Origin: Verrucomicrobiota bacterium
Lineage (GTDB): Bacteria > Chlamydiota > Chlamydiia > Chlamydiales > JAEYWL01
DNA length: 36,951 nt
Direction: 5' to 3'
Assembly (NCBI GenBank): GCA_023428915.1
Contig: JAEYWL010000063.1
Location: forward strand, 1 to 36,951
The notes beneath the pieces are model-generated. The model was not told the origin of the DNA and ran no database searches. It worked only from the letters and a program-made list of their open reading frames with translations. Positions 9,007-16,546 of this stretch are shown here, piece by piece (position 1 is the stretch's first letter; each line of letters opens with the position of its first letter). The position numbers and the translations under genes are program-made.

Positions 9007-9040
9007 GCCTTCTGTCTCAAATTGAGATAGAAGGCTTTTT
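9007..9040 (+). terminator. Intrinsic terminator between rplO and secY
   Basis: GCCTTCTGTCTCA pairs with TGAGATAGAAGGC with a single mismatch around a short AAT loop, and five T residues follow directly. This is a textbook intrinsic terminator on the plus strand. It overlaps the longest possible secY frame, which argues for the downstream secY ATG. Confidence 0.75.
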
Positions 9041-9077
9041 GTTCACAAGACAATGTACCCAAGTAGATGTGAGTAGT

Positions 9078-10451
9078 ATGATAAGCGCGATTAAAAGGGT
9101 CATGCAAGTCCCGGAGCTCAAGTCAAAAATTCTTTTTACGCTCTTGATGCTTGCTATTTGCCGCATAGGCGGTTTTATTCCTGTTCCTGGTATTAATGGC
9201 GAGCTAGCGGTTAGCTTTTTTAGAAATGCTACCGGCGGCAGTCAAAACTTATTTCAGTTAGTCGATATTTTCTCCGGCGGTGCTTTTTCTCAGATGACTG
9301 TTATTGCGTTGGGGGTGGTGCCTTACATTTCTGCTTCGATCATGGTGCAGCTTTTAATGGCTGTTATCCCCAGCTTGCAGAGGGAATTGCGCGAAAATCA
9401 GGATGCCGGCAAGCGAAAAATGATTAAATTGACACGCCTGATTACGGTTGGTCTTGCTTTTCTGCAATCGACTATTTTTGCAAAGTTTGCCATTCAGATG
9501 AATATAACCCGGCCTGGCATAGTTGCAAGCGAGCTACTTGACATACAACTGTTTGGTATGCCCTGGCTATTTTACCTGATCGTCATCACAACGATGACAA
9601 CAGGTACTCTTTTCTTAATGTGGGTAGGGGAGCAGATTACCGAAAGAGGCATTGGAAACGGAATGAGCTTGATTATTGCTCTAGGTATCGTTTCCTCGCT
9701 GCCATCAGCTATTGGTATTGTTGTGCAGCAATTGAACTTGGCCTCACAAGAGCCGGGACAGATGAACTTTGCTACAGTTGCTGTGATTATTGGTATTTTT
9801 GCACTAGTGACTGTGGCTACGATTATGATTATTCAAGGCCATAGAAGGATTCCGCTTCAGCATGCTCGTAGAATCGTAGGCAATCGCGAGGTTCAAGGCG
9901 GAGGAGCTTCGTATATTCCTTTGAAGGTCAATTATGCTGGTGTGATGCCCGTTATCTTCGCTTCAGCCCTTTTAATGTTCCCTGCAACCATAGGCCAGTT
10001 TATGGGCACAGGAAGCTGGGTTGGACAAGTAGCTAACTGGATTTCGCCTGGCTCCACAGTGTACTTAACTCTATTCGTATTTTTTATTATCTTCTTTACT
10101 TACTTTTGGACTGCGACGCAGTTTAGACCTGATCAGATTGCTTCTGATATGAAGAAGAATGGTGCATTTATACCGGGAATTAGACAAGGCAAACCCACTC
10201 AAGACTATATTGAGTCGACTATGAACCGAATCACGCTAATTGGAGCTATCTTCCTGGCAGTGATTGCAATTTTACCCAACATTGTTGGCAGAATGCTGGG
10301 AATTCCTCCAACAATTAGCTATTTCTTCGGTGGTACAGCATTGTTGATTTTGGTTGGTGTAGTTTTAGATACCATGAAGCAAATCGAATCCCATCTGTTG
10401 ATGAAACGTTATGATGGCTTCATGAAGCAAGGAAAAATTAGAGGCCGTTAA
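9078..10451 (+). CDS. secY: Preprotein translocase subunit SecY
   Basis: SecY forms the membrane channel that, with SecE and SecA, exports unfolded proteins. Family marks are the GGFIPVPGING opening, the first helix pair, GGAFSQMTVIALGVVPYISA, GEQITERGIGNGMSLII, and FIPGIRQGKPT in the loop before the last helices; about ten membrane helices are evident. The frame is open upstream to a TTG at 9039, but that lies in the terminator T-run. The ATG at 9078 gives 457 residues, the length I recall for the C. trachomatis protein, and aligns with its start. No strong ribosome site is seen. Confidence 0.95.
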   Translation: MISAIKRVMQVPELKSKILFTLLMLAICRIGGFIPVPGINGELAVSFFRNATGGSQNLFQLVDIFSGGAFSQMTVIALGVVPYISASIMVQLLMAVIPSLQRELRENQDAGKRKMIKLTRLITVGLAFLQSTIFAKFAIQMNITRPGIVASELLDIQLFGMPWLFYLIVITTMTTGTLFLMWVGEQITERGIGNGMSLIIALGIVSSLPSAIGIVVQQLNLASQEPGQMNFATVAVIIGIFALVTVATIMIIQGHRRIPLQHARRIVGNREVQGGGASYIPLKVNYAGVMPVIFASALLMFPATIGQFMGTGSWVGQVANWISPGSTVYLTLFVFFIIFFTYFWTATQFRPDQIASDMKKNGAFIPGIRQGKPTQDYIESTMNRITLIGAIFLAVIAILPNIVGRMLGIPPTISYFFGGTALLILVGVVLDTMKQIESHLLMKRYDGFMKQGKIRGR

Positions 10452-10458
10452 ATTAGGA

Positions 10459-10486
10459 GCTGAAAAGCAAAGAATTGCTTTTCAGC
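10459..10486 (+). terminator. Hairpin between secY and rpsM
   Basis: GCTGAAAAGCAA and TTGCTTTTCAGC form a perfect 12-base-pair stem with an AGAA loop right after the secY stop. No T-run follows, so it may be a processing site, RNA-stabilising hairpin or weak terminator rather than a full intrinsic terminator. rpsM starts 76 bases further on. Confidence 0.45.
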
Positions 10487-10561
10487 AATAAATGATTGGA
10501 AGTTTAACCGCTAAATTGTTACAATTTTTATTCATTATTGAAAAAGATATAGGAGAAATCA

Positions 10562-10930
10562 ATGCCTAGGGTAATCGGTATAGATATACCACCCCATAAA
10601 AGACTAGAAATCAGCCTGACATATATCTATGGAATCGGCAGACATCTATCAAACGATATTATTGCTAAATTAGGTCTTGATCCTAATATGCGTGCTGAAA
10701 AACTTTCTCAGGATGATATTGCAAAGCTCAACGCACTTTTGCAAAACGAATACACTGTTGAGGGCGACCTAAGACGTCAGGTACAAAATAACATTAAACG
10801 TCTGATTAGCATTCACTCTTACCGAGGCCTAAGACACCGCAGCGGTTTGCCTGTGCGCGGACAAAGAACACGCACCAATTCCAGAACACGTAAAGGAAAG
10901 CGCAAAACGGTAGCTAATAAGAAGAAATAA
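10562..10930 (+). CDS. rpsM: 30S ribosomal protein S13
   Basis: S13 in the head of the small subunit contacts the P-site tRNA and L5. The helix-two-turn-helix start reads PRVIGIDIPPHKR followed by YIYGIG, and the C-terminal signature SYRGLRHRSGLPVRGQRTRTN is complete, with a lysine-rich tail. The length of 122 is typical. AGGAGA precedes the ATG. rpmJ (L36) and infA, often upstream, are absent. Confidence 0.97.
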   Translation: MPRVIGIDIPPHKRLEISLTYIYGIGRHLSNDIIAKLGLDPNMRAEKLSQDDIAKLNALLQNEYTVEGDLRRQVQNNIKRLISIHSYRGLRHRSGLPVRGQRTRTNSRTRKGKRKTVANKKK

Positions 10931-10945
10931 TCCTTAGCATAAGCT

Positions 10946-10986
10946 AATACAGACAACTATGATGACTGTGCTCAATCGTCTGTATT
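10946..10986 (+). terminator. Possible hairpin between rpsM and rpsK
   Basis: AATACAGAC and GTCTGTATT are exact reverse complements separated by 23 bases in the 102-base spacer. The stem is short and the following sequence (TGCTTTTG) is only modestly T-rich, so it may be an attenuator, a processing site or chance. Confidence 0.3.
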
Positions 10987-11032
10987 TGCTTTTGTAAAAC
11001 AAAGTTGAAATAAATAGATAGGAGCAGGGATC

Positions 11033-11440
11033 TTGAGTACTAAGCCCACACAAGCAAAAAAGCCGGTGAAAACAAAAAAACGCTCGGCGATCAGCGTGCC
11101 AAATGGCGTCGCACACGTTAAAGCGACTTTTAACAATACCATTATTTGTATTACCGACCCATCTGGTAGAGTTATCGCTTGGTCTTCAGCTGGTAAAGTA
11201 AACTTTTCCGGTTCTCGTAAGTCATCTGCATTTGCAGCTACCGTTGCCGCGCAAGACGTGGGCAAGGCCGCTGCCGCTGTCGGAATGAGAGAAGTAGAAG
11301 TTTGCTTGAGAGGACCTGGTGCAGGCAGAGAATCTGCCGTACGTGGTTTACAGAGTGCTGGACTCAATATTTCTGCTATTCGTGATGAGACACCAGTTCC
11401 TCATAACGGTTGCAGACCAAGAAAAAGAAGACGTGTATAA
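11033..11440 (+). CDS. rpsK: 30S ribosomal protein S11 (TTG start)
   Basis: S11 forms the platform of the small subunit by the E-site codon. Diagnostic sections are HVKATFNNTIICITDPSG, GSRKSSAFAATVAAQD, GPGAGRESAVR and the C-terminal DETPVPHNGCRPRKRRRV. The start is a TTG with GGAG eight bases upstream; no ATG is available nearby, and the resulting 135 residues with a basic, lysine-rich N-terminus fit the chlamydial family. A TTG start for an essential, abundant protein is notable. Confidence 0.94.
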   Translation: MSTKPTQAKKPVKTKKRSAISVPNGVAHVKATFNNTIICITDPSGRVIAWSSAGKVNFSGSRKSSAFAATVAAQDVGKAAAAVGMREVEVCLRGPGAGRESAVRGLQSAGLNISAIRDETPVPHNGCRPRKRRRV

Positions 11441-11551
11441 TATTAGCATGCCTGAGTTGCAAACATCTTGCTTTCGCCTTGTCAATTCAGGCAGACAAGT
11501 AATCTGAAACACCAGTTTCGCAAGTCAGATAAATATCAGGAGACACTATTC

Positions 11552-12667
11552 ATGTCAGTTAGATACGGCAAATTCGAAATGCCTCAAAAAATTACCGTAG
11601 ATGAGGAAACGGTCACCTCCACATTTGCGCGTTTTGTCGCAGAACCTTTCGAGAGAGGGTTTGGCCATACCATCGGTAATTCCATGAGAAGAATGATGCT
11701 ATCTTCCTTAGAAGCACCAGCTATCATCTCTTTAAGGATGGAAGGTGTGCCACACGAGTACATGGCTATCGAAGGTGTTGTCGAAGACATGACCAACATC
11801 ATTCTAAATTTTAAGAGCGCCCTTTTACGCAAGCTGCCGCAGGATGATCAGCCAGGTTCTAGAGATTACAGAATCGTTACAACTACACTAGATGTTACTC
11901 AGGATGAGATTGATCAAAATGACGGGCAATACCCTGTAACGCTTGGCGACATTATTCAAGATGGTTTCTGGGAAGTGATCAATCCTGATCTGCACCTTTT
12001 TTCCGTAACAAAGCCGCTGAAGAAGCAAATTGACCTTAAAATTGCTATAGGCCGTGGATATGTGCCTTCTGAAAGACACTCAATCCGCGATAAAACTGTA
12101 GATGAAATTTTAATCGATGCTTCTTTTTCTCCTGTGCGCCTGGTTAACTACTACGTAGAAAATACGCGCGTTGGACAAGATACCGACTTTGACCGCTTAA
12201 TTCTTGAAGTGACAACTGATGGCAGAATTTCTCCTGTTGAAGCTTTAACATTTGCGGCGCAAATTCTCAGCAAACACCTAGAGGTGTTTAACAAAATTAA
12301 ATCCTATTCCTTAGTCTTTGACGAAGAGGGATCGGATCTAGACGGCAATCATGATGAGATGATGGAGAAGTTGGCTCTCCGCATCGATGAGATTGAGCTT
12401 TCTGTTCGCTCAACTAATTGCCTAAGCGGTGCCAATATTGAAACAATCGCGGAATTAGTTTCTATACCGGAAAGAAAAATGTTGGAATTCCGCAATTTCG
12501 GTAAAAAGTCCCTTAACGAAATTAAAGCAAAATTGACTGAAATGGGACTTCACCTAGGCATGGACCTTTCTAAATACGGAATTTCCTTGGATAACGTTAA
12601 AGAGCGTATGAGAGTTTATCACGAGGAAAGAAAGGGACGTAAAGAGCTTAGCAAAGTCGAAGAATAA
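11552..12667 (+). CDS. rpoA: RNA polymerase alpha subunit
   Basis: The alpha subunit dimerises to nucleate RNA polymerase assembly and contacts promoter UP elements and activators. The N-terminal domain (about 1-235) has FVAEPFERGFGHTIGNSMRR; the C-terminal domain (about 275-340) has LSVRSTNCL with Arg286 in the place of E. coli Arg265, and GKKSLNEIK. The frame extends upstream to 11468, but CAGGAGA before the ATG at 11552 fixes the start, giving 371 residues, close to other chlamydial proteins. rpsD, which often precedes rpoA, is absent. Confidence 0.96.
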   Translation: MSVRYGKFEMPQKITVDEETVTSTFARFVAEPFERGFGHTIGNSMRRMMLSSLEAPAIISLRMEGVPHEYMAIEGVVEDMTNIILNFKSALLRKLPQDDQPGSRDYRIVTTTLDVTQDEIDQNDGQYPVTLGDIIQDGFWEVINPDLHLFSVTKPLKKQIDLKIAIGRGYVPSERHSIRDKTVDEILIDASFSPVRLVNYYVENTRVGQDTDFDRLILEVTTDGRISPVEALTFAAQILSKHLEVFNKIKSYSLVFDEEGSDLDGNHDEMMEKLALRIDEIELSVRSTNCLSGANIETIAELVSIPERKMLEFRNFGKKSLNEIKAKLTEMGLHLGMDLSKYGISLDNVKERMRVYHEERKGRKELSKVEE

Positions 12668-12683
12668 TAGGTAGGATGCCAAA

Positions 12684-13112
12684 ATGAGACACTTAAAAAA
12701 TACATGTAAATTAAACAGAACTTCTTCGCACAGGCGCTGTCTTTTTGCCAATATGTTGAAGGCCCTAATCATTAATGAACGCATTGAGACAACTGTACCA
12801 AAAGCTAAATTTCTTAAGCGCTATGCTGATAACATGATCACATTAGCAAAAGAAAACACTTTAGCTGCCAGACGCAGAGCGATTGCTGAGCTAATGATTC
12901 GCTTCAATAAGCTAACACCTAAAGAGGCAAGAGAAGCGAAGAATGGCAATACAGATAGCTACAACGATGACCGTTTAGTGATCGAAAAGCTATTCGGCAC
13001 ACTCGGCCAACGCTATACTGCTCGCAAAGGCGGCTATACCCGTATTGTAAGAACATCTAGAAGAGTTGGCGATAACAGCGACATCTGTTTCATTGAGTAC
13101 CTGCCTAACTAA
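12684..13112 (+). CDS. rplQ: 50S ribosomal protein L17
   Basis: L17 lies near the tunnel exit of the large subunit. The N-terminal pattern MRHLKNTCKLNRTSSHRR and ML.ALI..ERIETTVPKAK is diagnostic, and the C-terminus has RKGGYTRIVRTSRRVGDNS. The length of 142 is typical. It ends the alpha operon; AGGATG lies just upstream of the ATG. A 227-base palindromic element begins nine bases after its stop and may provide the operon 3' end. Confidence 0.97.
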   Translation: MRHLKNTCKLNRTSSHRRCLFANMLKALIINERIETTVPKAKFLKRYADNMITLAKENTLAARRRAIAELMIRFNKLTPKEAREAKNGNTDSYNDDRLVIEKLFGTLGQRYTARKGGYTRIVRTSRRVGDNSDICFIEYLPN

Positions 13113-13120
13113 TTCTGATA

Positions 13121-13347
13121 CCCCACGTTCCGACACTTGCAAGAGAACCTTGCAAGTGTCTTCACGCGGGGCTGCTGCAGTGCCATCGCTTCTGCGATGT
13201 TTAACAACTGATTCATTTAAACGCTGTAAAAGGTATTTGTAAGTGATTTATTTACACAACATTTCACTTCCGTAGGATTTCCGGGCATCGCGGTAGCGAT
13301 GCAACTGCAGCAGCCCTGCGTGTAGGCCTTTAGGCCGGAACGTGGGG
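13121..13347. repeat. Palindromic element B (about 227 bp)
   Basis: The outer arms CCCCACGTTCCG (13121-13132) and CGGAACGTGGGG (13336-13347) are exact reverse complements. A second pair lies inside: 13163-13189 (with GGGGCTGCTGCAGT) pairs imperfectly with 13296-13322 (ACTGCAGCAGCCCTGCG). Between outer and inner arms on the left is another perfect hairpin, ACACTTGCAAG / CTTGCAAGTGT (13133-13159), which could act as the rplQ operon end structure although no T-run follows. The centre holds no gene. The design resembles a miniature inverted-repeat element or a retained 3' structure. A related fragment occurs at 24464-24487. Confidence 0.6.
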
Positions 13348-13490
13348 TTACAATGGATATACATATTGAGCTGCGGTAAGCAGCGACACAAAATATTAAT
13401 TGTAAGAGAAAGATGTGCCCAACTGCTGGGACAAGTCACCGTACTCCAAATTGCTCCTTAAAGCTGTAAAGTGCAATGTTACTTCTAAGG

Positions 13491-13659
13491 CCCTGATTGC
13501 CACCTTCTAAGGGTCATATTCGAGTTCTTTTCCTCTAGGAGCTCGCACAAAGCTCTGAAAATCAGTGAGCGATATTTAATAATATGACCCACTGTTTTTT
13601 GCGAGCTCCTAGAGAGAAAACAATCTCGAATATGACCTATTATAAGGTAGCAATCAGGG
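13491..13659. repeat. Palindromic element A1, long relative of family A
   Basis: The left arm at 13491-13524 (CCCTGATTGC, then CACCTTCTAAGGGTCATATT) pairs with the right arm at 13625-13659 (CTCGAATATGACC, TATTATAAGGTAGCAATCAGGG with few mismatches). A second inverted pair, TAGGAGCTCGCA and TGCGAGCTCCTA (13536-13547 and 13600-13611), lies inside. The arms share TTCTAAG, TTCGAG, AGAGAGAAAA, TATTATAAGG with the 94-base copies A2 and A3, so this is a diverged or enlarged member. No gene inside. Confidence 0.6.
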
Positions 13660-13769
13660 TCTAAGCAGCAAATTTTCCGTTGAAATTAACCTTTTTCCTT
13701 CCTTTTCCTCTTTACTTCTCTCAGCTGCTTCGTTATCATTACTGTAAGTATTTGCCAAGTTCATGATTG

Positions 13770-13863
13770 AAACCCGATTTGCTACCTTCTAAGAGTCAGA
13801 TTCGAGCTCTTAGAGAGAAAACAATTTCGAATATACCTTATTATAAGGTAGCAAGTCGGGTTT
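13770..13863. repeat. Palindromic element A2 (94 bp)
   Basis: The ends AAACCCGATTTGCTACCTT and its near-complement AAGGTAGCAAGTCGGGTTT form terminal inverted repeats of about 19 bases, continuing imperfectly into TTCTAAGAGTCAGATTCGA. The copy is nearly identical in layout and equal in length to A3 at 32169-32262. It lies 132 bases upstream of gapA and is too small to encode a transposase, so it would be a non-autonomous, MITE-like element. Confidence 0.7.
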
Positions 13864-13994
13864 AAAGAACAGATAGACAATTTATTTGAAACTTTGCTGC
13901 TTATACTCCCACTTAACATATTAATGAATGACTTAGTTGAAATCAGATGAGAAACCCTCTGATTCATTGCTGACGACCTAGATGGAGGTGTAAA

Positions 13995-15005
13995 ATGACT
14001 ATTCGTGTTGCTATTAACGGATTCGGTCGCATCGGTCGCTTAGTGTTTAGGATCTTATCCAAGCATAAAGATATAGATGTAGTTGCCGTCAATGATTTAG
14101 TCCCAAGCGATAATTTAGCCTACCTGCTCAAGTATGACTCAACTCATGGCTTATTTAATGAAAAAATAGAAGTTGAGGAAAATGCCATAATTGTAAATGG
14201 CAAAAAAAACCTAATCATAAGTAATAAAAACCCGGCCACGCTGCCCTGGAAAGATCTTGGAGTTGACTATGTTGTAGAGTCTACCGGTCTTTTTACCTCT
14301 GTTGAAGATGCTGCTAAACACATTGAAGCTGGCTGTAAACGCGTTTTGATTTCCGCTCCTGCGAAAGGGGACATTCCCACTTTTGTAATGGGAGTCAATC
14401 AACAGGCCTATGATCCAAATAAAGACCGCATAGTGTCTAATGCTTCTTGTACAACCAACTGTCTTGCTGTAATTACCAAAGTCGTATTGGATAATTTTGG
14501 CATAGAAGAGGGGTTAATGACCACAGTCCATGCAGTGACGGCAACTCAGCCGACTGTAGATGGGCCCTCTAAAAAAGACTGGCGCGGCGGTCGGGGAGCT
14601 ATGCAAAATATTATTCCCGCCTCCACAGGAGCTGCAAAAGCTGTAGCCTTATGTTTGCCTCAAGTTAAAGGCAAGTTGACTGGCATGGCATTGCGGGTAC
14701 CTGTCGCCAATGTATCTGTAGTAGATCTGACCGTTAGGCTTTCTAAGTCAACCTCCTATGAGGACGTTTGCGCCGCGATGAAGTCTGCTGCCGATAACGA
14801 ATTAAGCGGTGTGCTGCATTATACTGATGAGCAGGTAGTTTCTTCTGATTTTATCAGCTCGACTTATTCAGCCATCTTTGACAAGCACGCCGGTATCGCC
14901 TTAAACGATCGTTTTTATAAGCTGATTGCGTGGTATGACAATGAAATGGGCTATTCTGCCCGTGTTGTCGATTTACTGCGCTACATGGCTTCTAAAGAAA
15001 AGTAA
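13995..15005 (+). CDS. gapA: Glyceraldehyde-3-phosphate dehydrogenase
   Basis: This glycolytic enzyme converts glyceraldehyde-3-phosphate, phosphate and NAD to 1,3-bisphosphoglycerate in the cytoplasm. The Rossmann start is INGFGRIGRLVFR (8-20), the catalytic section SNASCTTNCL puts the nucleophile at Cys152 and the base His179 lies in TTVHAVTATQ; WYDNEMGYS closes the fold. The 336 residues are complete. GGAGGTG precedes the ATG well. Its place after rplQ matches the C. trachomatis order as I recall it, although here 0.9 kb of palindromic DNA separates them, so it probably has its own promoter. Confidence 0.97.
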   Translation: MTIRVAINGFGRIGRLVFRILSKHKDIDVVAVNDLVPSDNLAYLLKYDSTHGLFNEKIEVEENAIIVNGKKNLIISNKNPATLPWKDLGVDYVVESTGLFTSVEDAAKHIEAGCKRVLISAPAKGDIPTFVMGVNQQAYDPNKDRIVSNASCTTNCLAVITKVVLDNFGIEEGLMTTVHAVTATQPTVDGPSKKDWRGGRGAMQNIIPASTGAAKAVALCLPQVKGKLTGMALRVPVANVSVVDLTVRLSKSTSYEDVCAAMKSAADNELSGVLHYTDEQVVSSDFISSTYSAIFDKHAGIALNDRFYKLIAWYDNEMGYSARVVDLLRYMASKEK

Positions 15006-15018
15006 CAAACTTTTTTGT

Positions 15019-15077
15019 TAGTTCCCTGCCCTTTAATTAGGTTGATTAGGGAACTACTTGATAGCGCTTGCTATCAA
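15019..15077 (+). terminator. Paired hairpins after gapA
   Basis: TAGTTCCCT and AGGGAACTA (15019-15027 and 15048-15056) are reverse complements, followed at once by TTGATAGC GCTT GCTATCAA (15058-15077), a perfect 8-base-pair hairpin. Neither has a clear T-run, but two stems in tandem after a stop codon suggest a gapA mRNA end or processing signal. The gap to the next gene is short. Confidence 0.4.
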
Positions 15078-15105
15078 ACACACTTAACCAAATGGATGTG
15101 AACCC

Positions 15106-16095
15106 GTGGATTTTACTCGTGAACCCATTATTGAGACAATTATCACCCCCAAGGAAGGGTGCAAGCTCGTTGTCCGCGCCAGCAAAAATAGCGGACAGGA
15201 AGAGTATTTTGTCGATTCCCTAGAAGTGGTTTCTTTTGGCAGCGCACTTTTTTTTCGCTCCTCTGAAAAACCCAAAAGTTTTCTATTGCCTGTAAGTGAT
15301 TACGAGGTGCTTGAAGTAAGGGAAGCTCGCATGGTTCTTAAAAATGTTGGCTTGGACCGTTCAATTAAGATTGGCGGCGGCCGTGAAGGAACCTTTAAAG
15401 CTAAAGAACAACAACAGCAATCGCGTCAGCATGTTCAAGAGCCAAAAGAACCGCAAGAAAGTGAAGAGGCTGTTGAGGCAGCGCCAATTGCCGCGGAAGC
15501 ACAGGCAGAAGCCCGCCCTGAAGGCATACGCCTGGATAAAAAACGTGAAAGACGCAGGCACTACCGCCGCCGTCGTTCTAGAGATGAAGCAAACACTGAA
15601 AACCCAGAAGAAAGCACAGAGCCTGCTTCTACTGAGCAGGCTCCTCTGATTGAAGGGGAAGATAAGCCGCTGCTTATTCCTGAGACTGCTGAACCGATCC
15701 CCACATTTTCGAATCTCCTCGCTCCGCCTCCAACATTAATTTCAGAGACCCTTTCTAAATATCGTGAAAACGCCCTATTTAAAGGCGCATTTTATACGCG
15801 GGATGAAAAGGACGCTCAAGACGAACAAGAAGCTCAAGAACGGGAAGGAGAGCAACCAGACATCTATTTTCATGAAGCTGCGCCGTCTGCAGCAGAAGAA
15901 ACTAGCCTGGAGGTTTGCCCGGTGGAAGATCCATTTACCAGCAGCGATACTGAAGATGGCCCCCCTGAAGAACCTGCAATTGAAACTTTAGCTGACAGCC
16001 CAGATCAACCTGAGGAGGAAGAAGAACGTGAGGGGACACCCAAAGCGCTTTGGGACTTTTCTGAAGAGGATTCTGAGAAAAAAACGCAGCACTAA
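15106..16095 (+). CDS. Hypothetical protein with conserved N-terminus and charged tail (GTG start)
   Basis: Function not recognised. Residues 1-90 look like a folded, beta-rich domain (IIETIITPKEGCKLVVR, EEYFVDSLEVVSFGSALFF, SFLLPVSDYEVLEVREARMVL). After a Gln-rich stretch (101-110) comes a striking basic run at 145-159 (KKRERRRHYRRRRSR), then about 170 residues rich in Glu, Asp and Pro. The basic/acidic tail suggests RNA or protein interaction, which is inference. The start is GTG; nearby ATGs are out of frame. Its place just after gapA matches a hypothetical gene in C. trachomatis as I recall (CT504 region), so it may be a conserved chlamydial protein. Confidence 0.8.
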   Translation: MDFTREPIIETIITPKEGCKLVVRASKNSGQEEYFVDSLEVVSFGSALFFRSSEKPKSFLLPVSDYEVLEVREARMVLKNVGLDRSIKIGGGREGTFKAKEQQQQSRQHVQEPKEPQESEEAVEAAPIAAEAQAEARPEGIRLDKKRERRRHYRRRRSRDEANTENPEESTEPASTEQAPLIEGEDKPLLIPETAEPIPTFSNLLAPPPTLISETLSKYRENALFKGAFYTRDEKDAQDEQEAQEREGEQPDIYFHEAAPSAAEETSLEVCPVEDPFTSSDTEDGPPEEPAIETLADSPDQPEEEEEREGTPKALWDFSEEDSEKKTQH

Positions 16096-16105
16096 AGGTT
16101 TTTAA

Positions 16106-16135
16106 TTGACCAATTAAGGTAAAAGAAGCTATTTT
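16106..16135 (+). promoter_or_regulatory. Possible promoter for tRNA-Leu
   Basis: TTGACC and TATTTT are separated by 18 bases, 50 bases before the tRNA. The -35 is good, the -10 weak. No other pair upstream of the tRNA was better. Prediction by eye only. Confidence 0.3.
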
Positions 16136-16152
16136 CTTTCTTTCTTAATGAA

Positions 16153-16180
16153 AAGCTCATTCCCCTAAACGAATGAGCTT
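16153..16180 (+). other. Hairpin upstream of tRNA-Leu
   Basis: AAGCTCATTC and GAATGAGCTT form a perfect ten-base-pair stem with an eight-base loop, ending five bases before the tRNA. No T-run follows on the plus strand; on the minus strand the stem is followed by TTTTCATT. It may be the end structure of the preceding gene or a processing element of the tRNA precursor. Confidence 0.4.
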
Positions 16181-16185
16181 CCATC

Positions 16186-16268
<83 letters not shown>

Positions 16269-16279
16269 TGCCAAACCGC

Positions 16280-16318
16280 AAGAGGGTAAGTCCTTGAACA
16301 AGACTTAGTCACCCTCTT
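16280..16318 (+). terminator. Terminator-like hairpin after tRNA-Leu
   Basis: AAGAGGGT pairs with ACCCTCTT and inner AAGTC with GACTT, giving a long stem directly after the tRNA. It is followed by TCTTTAAAG, a weak T-stretch. A second stem, AGCTTAAG / CTTAAGCT (16327-16352), followed by GCTTTATT, comes next. Together they probably end the tRNA transcript. Confidence 0.5.
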
Positions 16319-16398
16319 TCTTAAAGAGCTTAAGTCTGCAAAGGCTTAAGCTGCTTTATTACCAATATTTTATCTTCCACTATATTACACTTAGCCCC

Positions 16399-16478
16399 AA
16401 TTAGGCGCTTAAAAGGACTAGAGACCTTAGGGACTAAGAGACTTGGCGCTTGTCCCTTGTCCCTTTAAGCGCCTAATT
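16399..16478. repeat. Perfect 15-bp inverted repeat with purine-rich centre
   Basis: AATTAGGCGCTTAAA (16399-16413) is the exact reverse complement of 16464-16478. The inside contains repeated GGGAC/GTCCC words that allow further pairing (AGGAC, TTAGGGAC; TGTCCCTTGTCCC). It lies between the tRNA and the 3' end of the minus-strand GNAT gene, so it could be a bidirectional terminator or a small palindromic repeat element. Confidence 0.5.
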
Positions 16479-16546
16479 CAGACATTTGCAACAGTTTTAA
16501 TAGTAACAGTGTTTTTTCTTGGCTAAATTCTTGGTGCCTATTGATC

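Noticed and set aside
9039..9077. Longer secY beginning with TTG
   Set aside because: The start would lie in the T-run of the terminator, and the extra 13 residues have no counterpart in the family.
15344..15649. Second plus-strand frame inside the gapA-linked gene
   Set aside because: It is an out-of-frame reading of the Glu/Lys/Gln-rich repeats; the main frame has the conserved N-terminus.
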